DNA from: BOG-1184 sp049514575
Lineage (GTDB): Bacteria > Fibrobacterota > Chitinivibrionia > Chitinivibrionales > Chitinispirillaceae
Direction: 5' to 3'
Assembly (NCBI GenBank): GCA_049514575.1
Contig: JBEKUX010000004.1
Location: 25,955 to 89,954, forward strand
DNA: 64,000 bases
The first letter of the stretch is position 1, and each line of letters starts with the position of its first letter. A program made the position numbers and the translations under genes. The notes under the pieces are model-generated. The model ran no database searches. It was not told the origin of the DNA and saw only the letters and a list, made by a program, of their open reading frames with translations. Positions 34,215-42,334 of the stretch are shown here, in pieces.

Positions 34215-35234
34215 ATGACTAAAAAAATCGACTGGAAGAACCTTGAGTTTCAGTATATGCAGACCGACTGCTATCTGCGGTCGGATTTTAAAAACGGCTC
34301 GTGGGGCAAGCTTGAAAATTGCACCGACCCGCATGTTTCGCTTCACGTTGCGGCCACGTGTCTGCATTACGGACAATCGTGCTTTGAGGGACTGAAGGCC
34401 TTCGGATGCAAGGACGGCTCCATAGCGCTTTTCAGGCCGGAAGAAAACGCCCGGCGGCTCATCGCCAGCGCCAAGCGGCTGGTCATGGAACCGGTGCCCG
34501 AAGAACTTTTTATCGAAGCGTGCAAAAAGATAATCAAATCCAACCAGGACTGGATGCCGCCCTACGGCACCGGCGCCAGCATGTATCTGCGGCCGATCCT
34601 GTTCGGGACGAGCCCGCACATCGGTGTACACGCATCCGAAGAGTATGCCTTTATCCTTCTCTGCATGCCCGTCGGGCCCTACTACCGCGACGGGTTCTTT
34701 CCTGTCAAGGCAATGGTGCAGGAGAAATACGACCGGGCGGCGCCGCGCGGCGTCGGGGACATCAAGGCTGCCGGCAATTATGCGGCAGGCATGCTCGGCG
34801 ACATGGAAGGGCATCAAAAAGGCTACGCGATCTGCCTGTATCTCGATTCAGCGACGCGGTCGCTTGTTGATGAGTTCGGCACGTCGAACTTTTTCGGCAT
34901 CACGGCAGACGGCAGGTACGTGACGCCCGAATCGACCTCCATACTCGGATCAATAACCAACAAGAGCCTGCAGACGCTTGCGGCCGATTTCGGCCTCACG
35001 GTTGAGCGCAGAAACATCAAGGTCACCGAACTCTCGAACTTTACCGAAGTCGGCGCGTGCGGCACCGCGGCCGTAATAACGCCGGTCTGTTCGATAACGT
35101 ACGGCACCAGGGTATACAAATTCGGCAAAGAGAAAGAAGCCGGACCGACCCTGACAAAACTTTACAAAGAGCTCCAAGGAATACAGTACGGGGAGATCGA
35201 AGACCGGCACAAGTGGATGGTGATAGCAACATAG
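34215..35234 (+). CDS. ilvE: Branched-chain amino acid aminotransferase
   Basis: A fold-type IV PLP aminotransferase of 339 aa. The PLP lysine is in GVGDIKAAGNYAAG, and the phosphate-binding part includes EFGTSNFFGI and STSILGSITNKSL. It performs the last step to Val, Leu and Ile. AGGAG lies 7 nt before the ATG. It is the last gene of the operon and ends 2 bp from the convergent DMT gene. Confidence 0.95.
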   Translation: MTKKIDWKNLEFQYMQTDCYLRSDFKNGSWGKLENCTDPHVSLHVAATCLHYGQSCFEGLKAFGCKDGSIALFRPEENARRLIASAKRLVMEPVPEELFIEACKKIIKSNQDWMPPYGTGASMYLRPILFGTSPHIGVHASEEYAFILLCMPVGPYYRDGFFPVKAMVQEKYDRAAPRGVGDIKAAGNYAAGMLGDMEGHQKGYAICLYLDSATRSLVDEFGTSNFFGITADGRYVTPESTSILGSITNKSLQTLAADFGLTVERRNIKVTELSNFTEVGACGTAAVITPVCSITYGTRVYKFGKEKEAGPTLTKLYKELQGIQYGEIEDRHKWMVIAT

Positions 35235-35235
35235 G

Positions 35236-35577
35236 TCACGTCTTGAAAATAAAATACACCGCCCCGATAAGGCACATGCCGGCCCAGAGGAAGTTCAGCT
35301 TCAGCGGCTGGCGCATGTAAAGAAACGCAAAAGGGATAAAAACCGAAAGCGTTATTACTTCCTGCAGGATTTTAAGCTGGCCCAGACTGTAGACCGAATA
35401 CCCGATCCGGTTGGCCGGCACCTGCAGCATATATTCGAAGAAGGCAATGCCCCAGCTGGCGACTGCGGCGATGTACCACTTCTTGTCGTAAAGGTTCTTA
35501 AGGTGCGCATACCAGGCAAATGTCATAAAACCGTTGGAAAGTATGAGCAACCCGATGGTTTTTACGATGACCGGCAT
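35236..35577 (-). CDS. DMT-family small membrane protein (DUF486)
   Basis: The 113-aa protein has four predicted membrane helices and the DUF486-type features WYAHLKN near residue 22 and QLKILQEVITLSVF near residue 67. It is half the size of EamA transporters and probably works as an oligomer; substrate unknown. AAGGAG lies 8 nt before the ATG. It is on its own between ilvE and ychF. Confidence 0.88.
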   Translation of the reverse strand: MPVIVKTIGLLILSNGFMTFAWYAHLKNLYDKKWYIAAVASWGIAFFEYMLQVPANRIGYSVYSLGQLKILQEVITLSVFIPFAFLYMRQPLKLNFLWAGMCLIGAVYFIFKT

Positions 35578-35620
35578 AATAGAGGCTCCTTGTTCGGGTT
35601 ATATGGAATAACAGAATTGC

Positions 35621-36721
35621 TCAGGCGGTAAATTTGAAGAACAGTATTTCCCCATCCTTGACGACATACTCTCTTCCCTCAGACCGTATCCTTCCCGCTG
35701 TCCGCAAGGCATGTTCGGAGGTGTATCGCTCCAGCTCTTCCACGGTGTAAACGTCGGCCTTCACGAAACCCTTCTCAAAATCCGAATGAATGGTGCCGGC
35801 GGCCTGCGGCGCGGTAGAGCCTGCGGAAAGGTTCCAGGCACGAAGTTCTTTTTCATTAAACGTAAAAAATGAGATAAGTCCCAGCAGTTTGTAAATGGAA
35901 CGCGCAAGCGCCGCAAGGCCGCTTTCTTTTAGGCCAAGCGATGAGAGGAACTCGTTTCGTTCTTCATCAGAAAGTTCGTTGAGTTCGGATTCGATTTTCG
36001 CACAGATCGGAATGCAAACCGTGTTTTGTTTTGCCGCATGTTCCCGGAGCGTTTTAAGATGCGGAGATCCAGTTACGGAAGAGAGGTCGGCCTCTGCAAC
36101 GTTGGCCACATACAGCATGGGTTTGGCCGTAATCAAATGCATTTCGGCAATTGCGGCAATCGATTCGGCGTCAAGCCCGATGGCCCGCACCGGAATGCCC
36201 CTGCCGATGCCGTCGTACACTTTTTCGAATGCCGCAAGTTTGGCCTTATGCTCTTTTTCGCCCGACTTTGCGATCTTCCCTGCCCGCTCGACCCCCTTCT
36301 CGGCAGTCTCAAGGTCTTTGAGCAGGAGCTCGGTCTCGACCGTGGACACGTCACGCAGCGGGTCCACGGAGCCATCCACATGTACCACCTCGCCATCTTC
36401 AAAGCAGCGCACCACCTGCACCACCGCGTCGACGTCCTTGATATGGCCGAGGAACTGGTTCCCGAGGCCTGCCCCGGTTGATGCTCCTTTGACAAGCCCG
36501 GCGATGTCGATGAGTTCAAGGAAAGCCGGCACGATTTTCTGCGTCGTGATGTGCGCGGCAATGCGGCCGAGCCGGTCATCCGGCACCGCCACGACGCCGT
36601 GGTTCGGGTCAATGGTACAGAAGGGGTAGTTCTCCACTGCAGCTTTGCCCGCGCAGAGCGCATTAAACAGGGTGGACTTTCCTACGTTTGGAAGTCCTAT
36701 TATTCCAGCTGAGAGAGACAT
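35621..36721 (-). CDS. ychF: Obg-like ATPase YchF
   Basis: The 366-aa P-loop protein has G1 GLPNVGKST, then NYPFCTIDPN, DIAGLVKGASTGAGLGNQFL and a C-terminal TGS domain. The G4 position reads NVAE instead of NKxD, consistent with the ATP preference of this family. It associates with ribosomes and stress responses. Confidence 0.96.
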   Translation of the reverse strand: MSLSAGIIGLPNVGKSTLFNALCAGKAAVENYPFCTIDPNHGVVAVPDDRLGRIAAHITTQKIVPAFLELIDIAGLVKGASTGAGLGNQFLGHIKDVDAVVQVVRCFEDGEVVHVDGSVDPLRDVSTVETELLLKDLETAEKGVERAGKIAKSGEKEHKAKLAAFEKVYDGIGRGIPVRAIGLDAESIAAIAEMHLITAKPMLYVANVAEADLSSVTGSPHLKTLREHAAKQNTVCIPICAKIESELNELSDEERNEFLSSLGLKESGLAALARSIYKLLGLISFFTFNEKELRAWNLSAGSTAPQAAGTIHSDFEKGFVKADVYTVEELERYTSEHALRTAGRIRSEGREYVVKDGEILFFKFTA

Positions 36722-36750
36722 AAGAATTAAAATATATAATTAATCATTTT

Positions 36751-37040
36751 CTTTAGCTAAAGGCTTCTGTTTGGGTGTGGGGTGGGCACCATTGTTGTAG
36801 CGCTGAACTTCAGCGAACCCCCACCCTCACGTACCCGTGGAATTGAAATACAAGACATAATGCAGGTTTACAAAATAAATATTTTCAATTTATAATACTT
36901 GTGGGTGCGGGTAAAGGATGCATAAAATAGCACGGTCGGCGCCCCTGCCTGCGCCGAGGCTCTCGCCACGCTAACGCTGGCGTAGCGGGTCTGCAGGCAG
37001 GCACCCGCCACCCTCCGCTACAGCGGAGCCTTTAGCAAAA
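36751..37040. repeat. MITE-like repeat, copy 2
   Basis: The element begins TAGCTAAAGGC and ends GCCTTTAGCAAAA, giving about 10-bp terminal inverted repeats. Its left 75 bp (gtgtggggtgggcacc, ttgttgtagcgctgaac, ttcagcgaacccccaccc) match copy 1 in reverse. The interior carries several nested inverted repeats (ctgcctgcgccg ... gcaggcaggca). The gap 36722-37062 has no gene that I can see. Confidence 0.8.
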
Positions 37041-37062
37041 AATAAATTATTATTGTTAATTA

Positions 37063-37410
37063 TTAAACACTCGCTTCCTGACGGAAGCTTTCAATACTCT
37101 TAGAGGAACTTGGTGCTGAATACTGCTGGTCCATGGACAGGCACTTCGTAGGACATGCGTCGATGCATGCCCCGCACTGGATACACTTCATCCGTTCGAT
37201 CTCCCAGGTCTTCTCGGGTTTTTTGACCGTAATGGCATGGGTCGGGCATTTTTTCTGGCAGAGGGAACAGAAGATGCAGCGCTTGATGTCGTTGACAATG
37301 CGGCCCCGGGTGTTGGCATAGGGCGCACGTTTTACAAAAGGATAGAGCCGCGTCGCATACTTCGAAAGCGCGCTGCGGGAAATGATCTTTGCAATGGTAA
37401 AATGCGACAT
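37063..37410 (-). CDS. echF: Ech-type hydrogenase ferredoxin-like subunit (2x[4Fe-4S])
   Basis: Two classical clusters, CIFCSLCQKKCP and CIQCGACIDACP, give a NuoI-like electron-transfer subunit that would take electrons from soluble ferredoxin. ATG 37410 is preferred over the longer frame (from 37446) because it lies just after the echE stop with GGAG 10 nt upstream. The product is 115 aa. It is the last gene of the ech operon. Confidence 0.92.
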   Translation of the reverse strand: MSHFTIAKIISRSALSKYATRLYPFVKRAPYANTRGRIVNDIKRCIFCSLCQKKCPTHAITVKKPEKTWEIERMKCIQCGACIDACPTKCLSMDQQYSAPSSSKSIESFRQEASV

Positions 37411-37414
37411 AGTT

Positions 37415-38494
37415 TTAGCGCTCCGTACAGCTGATGCAGGGATCAATGGTCAGGACAATTACCGGAACATCCGGCAGCTCGCACCCTTTAAGCATGATGA
37501 CGAGCGGCGGAATATTGGCGAATGTCGGCGTTCTGATCCTGAACCGCTCAAGATATTTGGTAGCGTTGCCTTTCAGGTAGTAGACGACCTCGCCGCGCGG
37601 CTGTTCGAGCCGCGAGAAAAATTCGCCGGTCGGGTTCCCTGTTATCTTCACGTCAATGGGACCTCCGGGAATTTTATCGATGGCCTGGCGGATAAGGTCG
37701 AACGACATGGTGACCTCGCGAATGCGGACGGCCGTTCTCGCATAGCAATCGCCGCCGGTTTCAACCACCGGTTCCCACTGCAGGTCCCTGTATGCCGCAT
37801 AGCCGAGCTTGCGCATGTCCTGGGAAACGCCGCTTCCGCGGAGCGTCGGCCCTACTGCGCCGAGCGCGACGGCCTGTTCTTTTGAAAGCATGCCGACGCC
37901 GACCGTGCGACGCTTGACAGAAGAGTCATTAATGAACGTCGGTGTGATCTCGTTGTACTGCGCTTCGATTGCCGTAAGTTCCTTTTTTATCCGCTGCAGC
38001 GTATCGTTGGCAATGTCGCGGCGTACCCCGCCGACTTTGCAGGAACCGAAGATCACGCGGCCGCCGGCCGTTTCCTCGATGATGTCGACGATTTTTTCGC
38101 GCACGCGCCAGCAGTGCATGAAGAGGCTCTCAAAACCGAACGAGTCGGCAAAAAGGCCGAGCCAGAGCAGATGGCTGTGGATCCTCGAAAGCTCGGCCCA
38201 GATCGTGCGCAGGTACTTTGCCCGGGGCGGTACCTCGACATTGAGGAGCGTCTCCACGCCCTGGCTGTACCCCTGGCCGTGGATGAAACTGCAGATCCCG
38301 CATATACGCTCGGCAACGTACACCAGCTCATGGAAGTCCTTGACCTCGGCGAGCCGCTCCAGTCCCCGGTGGATGTAACCGATGGACGGCAATGCGTCGA
38401 CGACTTTTTCGTCCTCGAGCACGAGGTCGAGATGGATAGGCTCCGGAAGCACCGGATGCTGCGGCCCGAATGGTATGATTGTCCGTGTTCCCAT
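37415..38494 (-). CDS. echE: Ech-type NiFe hydrogenase large (catalytic) subunit
   Basis: This NuoD-related protein keeps all four Ni-binding cysteines: ERICGICSF (Cys65, Cys68) and IDPCISC (Cys353, Cys356), so it is a hydrogenase and not a complex I subunit. It ends CTER, exactly where the maturation protease usually cuts group enzymes (DPCxxCx2R/H), so there is no C-terminal extension to remove. With the other Ech subunits it should couple ferredoxin oxidation and H2 production to ion pumping. Confidence 0.95.
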   Translation of the reverse strand: MGTRTIIPFGPQHPVLPEPIHLDLVLEDEKVVDALPSIGYIHRGLERLAEVKDFHELVYVAERICGICSFIHGQGYSQGVETLLNVEVPPRAKYLRTIWAELSRIHSHLLWLGLFADSFGFESLFMHCWRVREKIVDIIEETAGGRVIFGSCKVGGVRRDIANDTLQRIKKELTAIEAQYNEITPTFINDSSVKRRTVGVGMLSKEQAVALGAVGPTLRGSGVSQDMRKLGYAAYRDLQWEPVVETGGDCYARTAVRIREVTMSFDLIRQAIDKIPGGPIDVKITGNPTGEFFSRLEQPRGEVVYYLKGNATKYLERFRIRTPTFANIPPLVIMLKGCELPDVPVIVLTIDPCISCTER

Positions 38495-38498
38495 AGTG

Positions 38499-38864
38499 TC
38501 AGCCAGGCTGGTTTAATTTTTTCTGTAAAAACGGATGTTTGACTGCCGTGATATAGAACTTGCCGTTGTAATTGATCGCCAGATCGGTCACCGTGATGCC
38601 GAACAGGTCCTGCAGTTCGTTTTCGTAAGTAAATGCCGCCAGATACGAGCCCGTGATGCTCGGCACCACCGCGTCGCTGCGCGGCACGATCACCCGCAGG
38701 TTCGAGAATGCATAACCCTTGTCGAAGCTGTATGTCAGTTCGAGGTCCGTTGCTCCGGTGGTACAGCATATCTGCACCAGCCTGAAGCCCTGACCCGCCA
38801 GGGTCGCCGCCTGCTGGGGAAGCATGCTGCGGTCTATGGTCGTAATCGGTTGCGGTTCAATCAT
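38499..38864 (-). CDS. echD: Ech-type hydrogenase NuoC-like subunit
   Basis: The 121-aa protein matches the 30-kDa subunit family through YENELQDLFGITVTDLAINY near its C-terminus. It bridges small and large subunits. ATG 38864 is chosen because AAAGG lies 9 nt before it; the longer frame from a TTG at 38873 would leave no spacing. Confidence 0.9.
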   Translation of the reverse strand: MIEPQPITTIDRSMLPQQAATLAGQGFRLVQICCTTGATDLELTYSFDKGYAFSNLRVIVPRSDAVVPSITGSYLAAFTYENELQDLFGITVTDLAINYNGKFYITAVKHPFLQKKLNQPG

Positions 38865-38876
38865 GGTAGTCAACCT

Positions 38877-39326
38877 TTATGCTGCGTTTGGTGACGGCGT
38901 TTTTTTCATCGCTGCGTATTTTTGCTCGAGCACACCCAGCGCCTGCACCACGCCGTCGATGATTGCCTCGGGACGCGCAGCGCATCCCGGGACATACACG
39001 TCAACCGGTATCACCTTGTCGATGCCGCCTTTGACGTTATAGCTTTCCCTGAAAAAATTGCCGGTCGTCGCACAGATGCCGACGGCCACGACGACCTTCG
39101 GGTCGGGCATCTGCTCATACAGCGTCTTGACGACAGGAATGTTCTGCTCGTTTACCGCTCCCGTGATGAGGAAGATATCGGCATGCTTGGGATTTCCCGT
39201 GTTGATGATGCCGAACCGCTCCACATCGTAGAGCGGGGTCAGGCAGGCGAGCACTTCGATATCGCAGCCGTTACAGCTTGACGCATCGTAGTGAAGGATC
39301 CACGGAGATTTTTTAAGAAAACTCAT
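38877..39326 (-). CDS. echC: Ech-type hydrogenase small subunit (NuoB-like)
   Basis: Proximal [4Fe-4S] ligands are in SSCNGCDIEVLACLTP, GICATTGNF and VPGCAARPE. The product is 149 aa, normal for the family. ATG 39326 is supported by GAGG 5 nt upstream; the longer open frame to 39422 runs into echB and is not real coding. Confidence 0.95.
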   Translation of the reverse strand: MSFLKKSPWILHYDASSCNGCDIEVLACLTPLYDVERFGIINTGNPKHADIFLITGAVNEQNIPVVKTLYEQMPDPKVVVAVGICATTGNFFRESYNVKGGIDKVIPVDVYVPGCAARPEAIIDGVVQALGVLEQKYAAMKKTPSPNAA

Positions 39327-39337
39327 CGTTACCTCGA

Positions 39338-40213
39338 TCACCTTAGAAAGGCGATGGCAAGAATATTGACAACGCCGAAGGTGGCGGCGACGATCCACGA
39401 CGAAGTCACGGTAAAGCGCCACGTGAGCCGCGCATAGGCGTTATCGATGAATATTTCAATTATATAGACGGCAATCGAACCAACAACGGCAACGACTGGT
39501 CCGAAAGCCGCAAAGAACAGATATACAAACCCGAGAAGAAGGATGTTTTCATACCAGTGGGCGATCTCAAAAAGCGCAAGCGTCGGGCCTGAAAACTCGG
39601 TTGAAATTCCCTTCACGATCTCCTGGTGGCCGTGATGCGACGAAGAAAGGTCGAACGGGCTTTTCCGGAATTTGATGGTCAGGATAAAAACGAACCCGAT
39701 GAAAATCGCCGGCAGATACCGGACGAGCGGCTCGGAAAAGGTTATGATATCGCGCACCTGAAAACTGCGTGTGACAAGGTACATTCCCATTGCCGCGATG
39801 AGCAGCATGGGTTCGTATGCCATCATCTGGAGAAGTTCCCGCTCCGCGCCGATCGTGCTGTACGGTGAATTGGTCGAATAGGCGCCGAGCGCCAGAAACA
39901 CGCCCGCTACGGTAAGCGCGAAAATGGTAAGCAGCAGGTCGCCGCCGGAGAAAAAAAGCGTTCCGGTGATCATGACGAAAAGAAGGAAACAGATCATATA
40001 GAAATTCTGAAAAGCGTTCACCACGGTGCCGCGTTTTTCGAGCAGTTTAGCAACATCATAAAACGGCTGCAGAACAGGCGGTCCCTTGCGCGACTGCATG
40101 CGAGCGGTGACGATCCGGTCGAACCCGGCCAGAAGCCCTCCGGCCAGCGGCGCAAGCAGGATATAGCCGCCGCCCCACAGCACCTGTTCAAGAATGTTGT
40201 TCGTGTCCATCAT
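39338..40213 (-). CDS. echB: Ech-type hydrogenase NuoH-like membrane subunit
   Basis: About eight membrane helices with the NuoH/EchB features FDRIVTARMQSRKGPPVLQPFYDV (shown here in part) and ERELLQMMAYEP are seen. It anchors the soluble arm and forms part of the ion path. ATG 40213 or the next ATG 40210 is the likely start; both overlap echA's end by a few bases upstream. Confidence 0.93.
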   Translation of the reverse strand: MMDTNNILEQVLWGGGYILLAPLAGGLLAGFDRIVTARMQSRKGPPVLQPFYDVAKLLEKRGTVVNAFQNFYMICFLLFVMITGTLFFSGGDLLLTIFALTVAGVFLALGAYSTNSPYSTIGAERELLQMMAYEPMLLIAAMGMYLVTRSFQVRDIITFSEPLVRYLPAIFIGFVFILTIKFRKSPFDLSSSHHGHQEIVKGISTEFSGPTLALFEIAHWYENILLLGFVYLFFAAFGPVVAVVGSIAVYIIEIFIDNAYARLTWRFTVTSSWIVAATFGVVNILAIAFLR

Positions 40214-40221
40214 GGTCTCTC

Positions 40222-42129
40222 TTATGCGCACGGCGTCAAAATCGCCGCGAACATGGCAAAAATGATAAGGAGTGTCGTGATGACGCTTACGGTTGTCAAT
40301 TTTTTTTCGTTCAGGAATCCCGCCAGATAGTAATTCCTCAGGCCGATTTCATGGTCAACTCCCATGGCTCCCTTATAGCTTAGGCTACCATTGACATTCG
40401 CTCCGGCAAGATAGGACGGAACCCGTATCAGTTTCTTCGGATACAGAGCGAACCCGATCGGCAACAGTACCATAAAACCGAGCATGATCGCCATGATGAT
40501 GATGTTTCCCTCGGTAAGGTTTACACTCTGGCTGAATATGGAAAGTACGTACGGCTCTATTGCCTTGAGCGCCACGACCGGGAAGAGTCCGCACGCGGCA
40601 ACCGTGAGCACGGCAAGAATGCCGAGCGCCGCCCATTCGTCGCCTGAGGCGCGATCGGACGCTATGGCCGCGTTTTGCGGAACGCTTATGATTTTTCCCA
40701 TCCACTTGGCCCAGAAAAAAAGCGTCGGCGCGCTGCCGAACGCGAGCAGGATGGCAAGGATCGGAGGATTGCTGTTGATGAATGCCTGGAGTGTTGCCCA
40801 TTTCGAAATCAGCATGCCGAACGGTGCGAGAAACATGCCGAGGATCCCGATAAGCATGACAAGCGCAAGGCCCGGCCTGATTGCAATGAGACCGCCCATG
40901 TCCTCGATATCGCGCGAGCCGATTTTGTGTTCGATGGTGCCCACACCGAGAAAGAGCAGGCCTTTGGAAACCGCATGGAAAATAATGAGCAGAATGGCCG
41001 CCCAGATCGTTTCGTACGTGCCCAGTCCGGCGCACGCGACCACCAGGCCCAAATTGGCAATGGTCGAGTAGGCAAGCACGCGCTTGGCATTGCTCTGCGT
41101 AACGGCAAGAAGCGAGGTCATGAGGAAGGTCACGCCGCCGACCAGGGCCACCATGTAGCCGGCAAACGTTCCCTGCAGCACGGGCGCGAACTTGACAATA
41201 ATGAAAACACCCGCCTTGACCATGGTGCTCGAATGGAGCAGTGCGGAGACCGGCGTGGGCGCGACCATGGCACCGAGAAGCCATGATGAGAACGGCATCT
41301 GCGCCGACTTGGTGATACCGGCGAACGATATCAGGATCGCGGGCACAAGCGCGAAGGCCTTGCCGGAGGCAAGGAGCTGATCGAGCTCCAGCGTTGCATG
41401 ACCGCCGGGTCCCTGCTTCATGAGATAGAACAGGGCAATGACGAACGCCAGGCCGCCTAAAAGGTTCAGCCCCAGCGCCCGGAACGCATTGCGCGTGGCT
41501 TCCTCTGTTTTGGGATATCCGATCATGACGAACGAACAGAGCGTGGTGACTTCCCAGCACAGGAAAAGCCAGGTGAGATTGTTGGCGAACACCACGCCGA
41601 ACATCGCCGAAAGGAACAGGAACATGACAAAAAAGAAACTGCGCTGGCGGTCCGTCATGTCGCGGTGATGATGGTGGTAATCCTTCATGTACTGCACGGA
41701 ATAGATGCAGATGAGCGAACCGATGATCCCGATAATGAGCGCCATGATGACCGAAAAGCTGTCGATGTAGAGCGCGTGTTTCACGCGGGGCATTTTAAGG
41801 ACGAATTCGCAAAAGACGGTGATGCCGGCCTGAGCAATTATAAGAACCGGGATCCACCATTCACGCTTCGTACAATCTTTACATTTATATAAAAGAAACA
41901 GGGCGACGAGCATTTCGGCCGCAAAGGTCAGTGTTTCGACCATGGGCGATTCGAGCCGGAAAAGGGTGAGGTCTTTGCCGATAAAAAGATAGGCGAGATA
42001 GAGCGAACCCAGCGCAATGACGGACGCGCTGACCCTGACGACCCATCCCCGGATTTTCTGATGACCAATTATAGCTGAGAGAAGTGCCGGAAGCAGCGGG
42101 AACAGCAGAAGGAAAAGCAGTGTTTTCAT
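40222..42129 (-). CDS. echA: Ech-type hydrogenase NuoL/Mrp-antiporter-like subunit
   Basis: A 635-aa protein with about 16 helices has the antiporter-family core (LCWEVTTLCSFVMIGY, FAGITKSAQMPFSSWL, APTPVSALLHSSTMVKAGVFI) with the conserved Glu and Lys residues. It is the proton/sodium-pumping subunit. The second of two close ATGs (42129) has GAGG 6 nt upstream. It is the first gene of the echABCDEF order. Confidence 0.94.
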   Translation of the reverse strand: MKTLLFLLLFPLLPALLSAIIGHQKIRGWVVRVSASVIALGSLYLAYLFIGKDLTLFRLESPMVETLTFAAEMLVALFLLYKCKDCTKREWWIPVLIIAQAGITVFCEFVLKMPRVKHALYIDSFSVIMALIIGIIGSLICIYSVQYMKDYHHHHRDMTDRQRSFFFVMFLFLSAMFGVVFANNLTWLFLCWEVTTLCSFVMIGYPKTEEATRNAFRALGLNLLGGLAFVIALFYLMKQGPGGHATLELDQLLASGKAFALVPAILISFAGITKSAQMPFSSWLLGAMVAPTPVSALLHSSTMVKAGVFIIVKFAPVLQGTFAGYMVALVGGVTFLMTSLLAVTQSNAKRVLAYSTIANLGLVVACAGLGTYETIWAAILLIIFHAVSKGLLFLGVGTIEHKIGSRDIEDMGGLIAIRPGLALVMLIGILGMFLAPFGMLISKWATLQAFINSNPPILAILLAFGSAPTLFFWAKWMGKIISVPQNAAIASDRASGDEWAALGILAVLTVAACGLFPVVALKAIEPYVLSIFSQSVNLTEGNIIIMAIMLGFMVLLPIGFALYPKKLIRVPSYLAGANVNGSLSYKGAMGVDHEIGLRNYYLAGFLNEKKLTTVSVITTLLIIFAMFAAILTPCA

Positions 42130-42266
42130 CGACATCCTCGCCCAAATTCAACGAACGTTTTTAACGGCTCCAATTTCAAAAAAGCTTTATAAGATATATC
42201 TTTTTCAAACATATTGGCAAGAAAATAGAAAAACTCAACAACACAACAGATCTTTTGCTGCCAAGC

Positions 42267-42296
42267 TTGACAATACTATATTCGGGCACCTATATT
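42267..42296 (+). promoter_or_regulatory. Sigma70-type promoter for the 42335 gene
   Basis: TTGACA (42267-42272) and TATATT (42291-42296), 18-bp spacer, 39 bp before the ATG. The same 200-bp spacer must also hold the divergent ech operon promoter; a TTGCCA with an ATATCT-like box on the minus strand around 42200-42230 is a weak candidate. Confidence 0.7.
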
Positions 42297-42334
42297 GAGT
42301 TCTCAAAAACTTGTTATACTCGGGCAGGTTCGCA

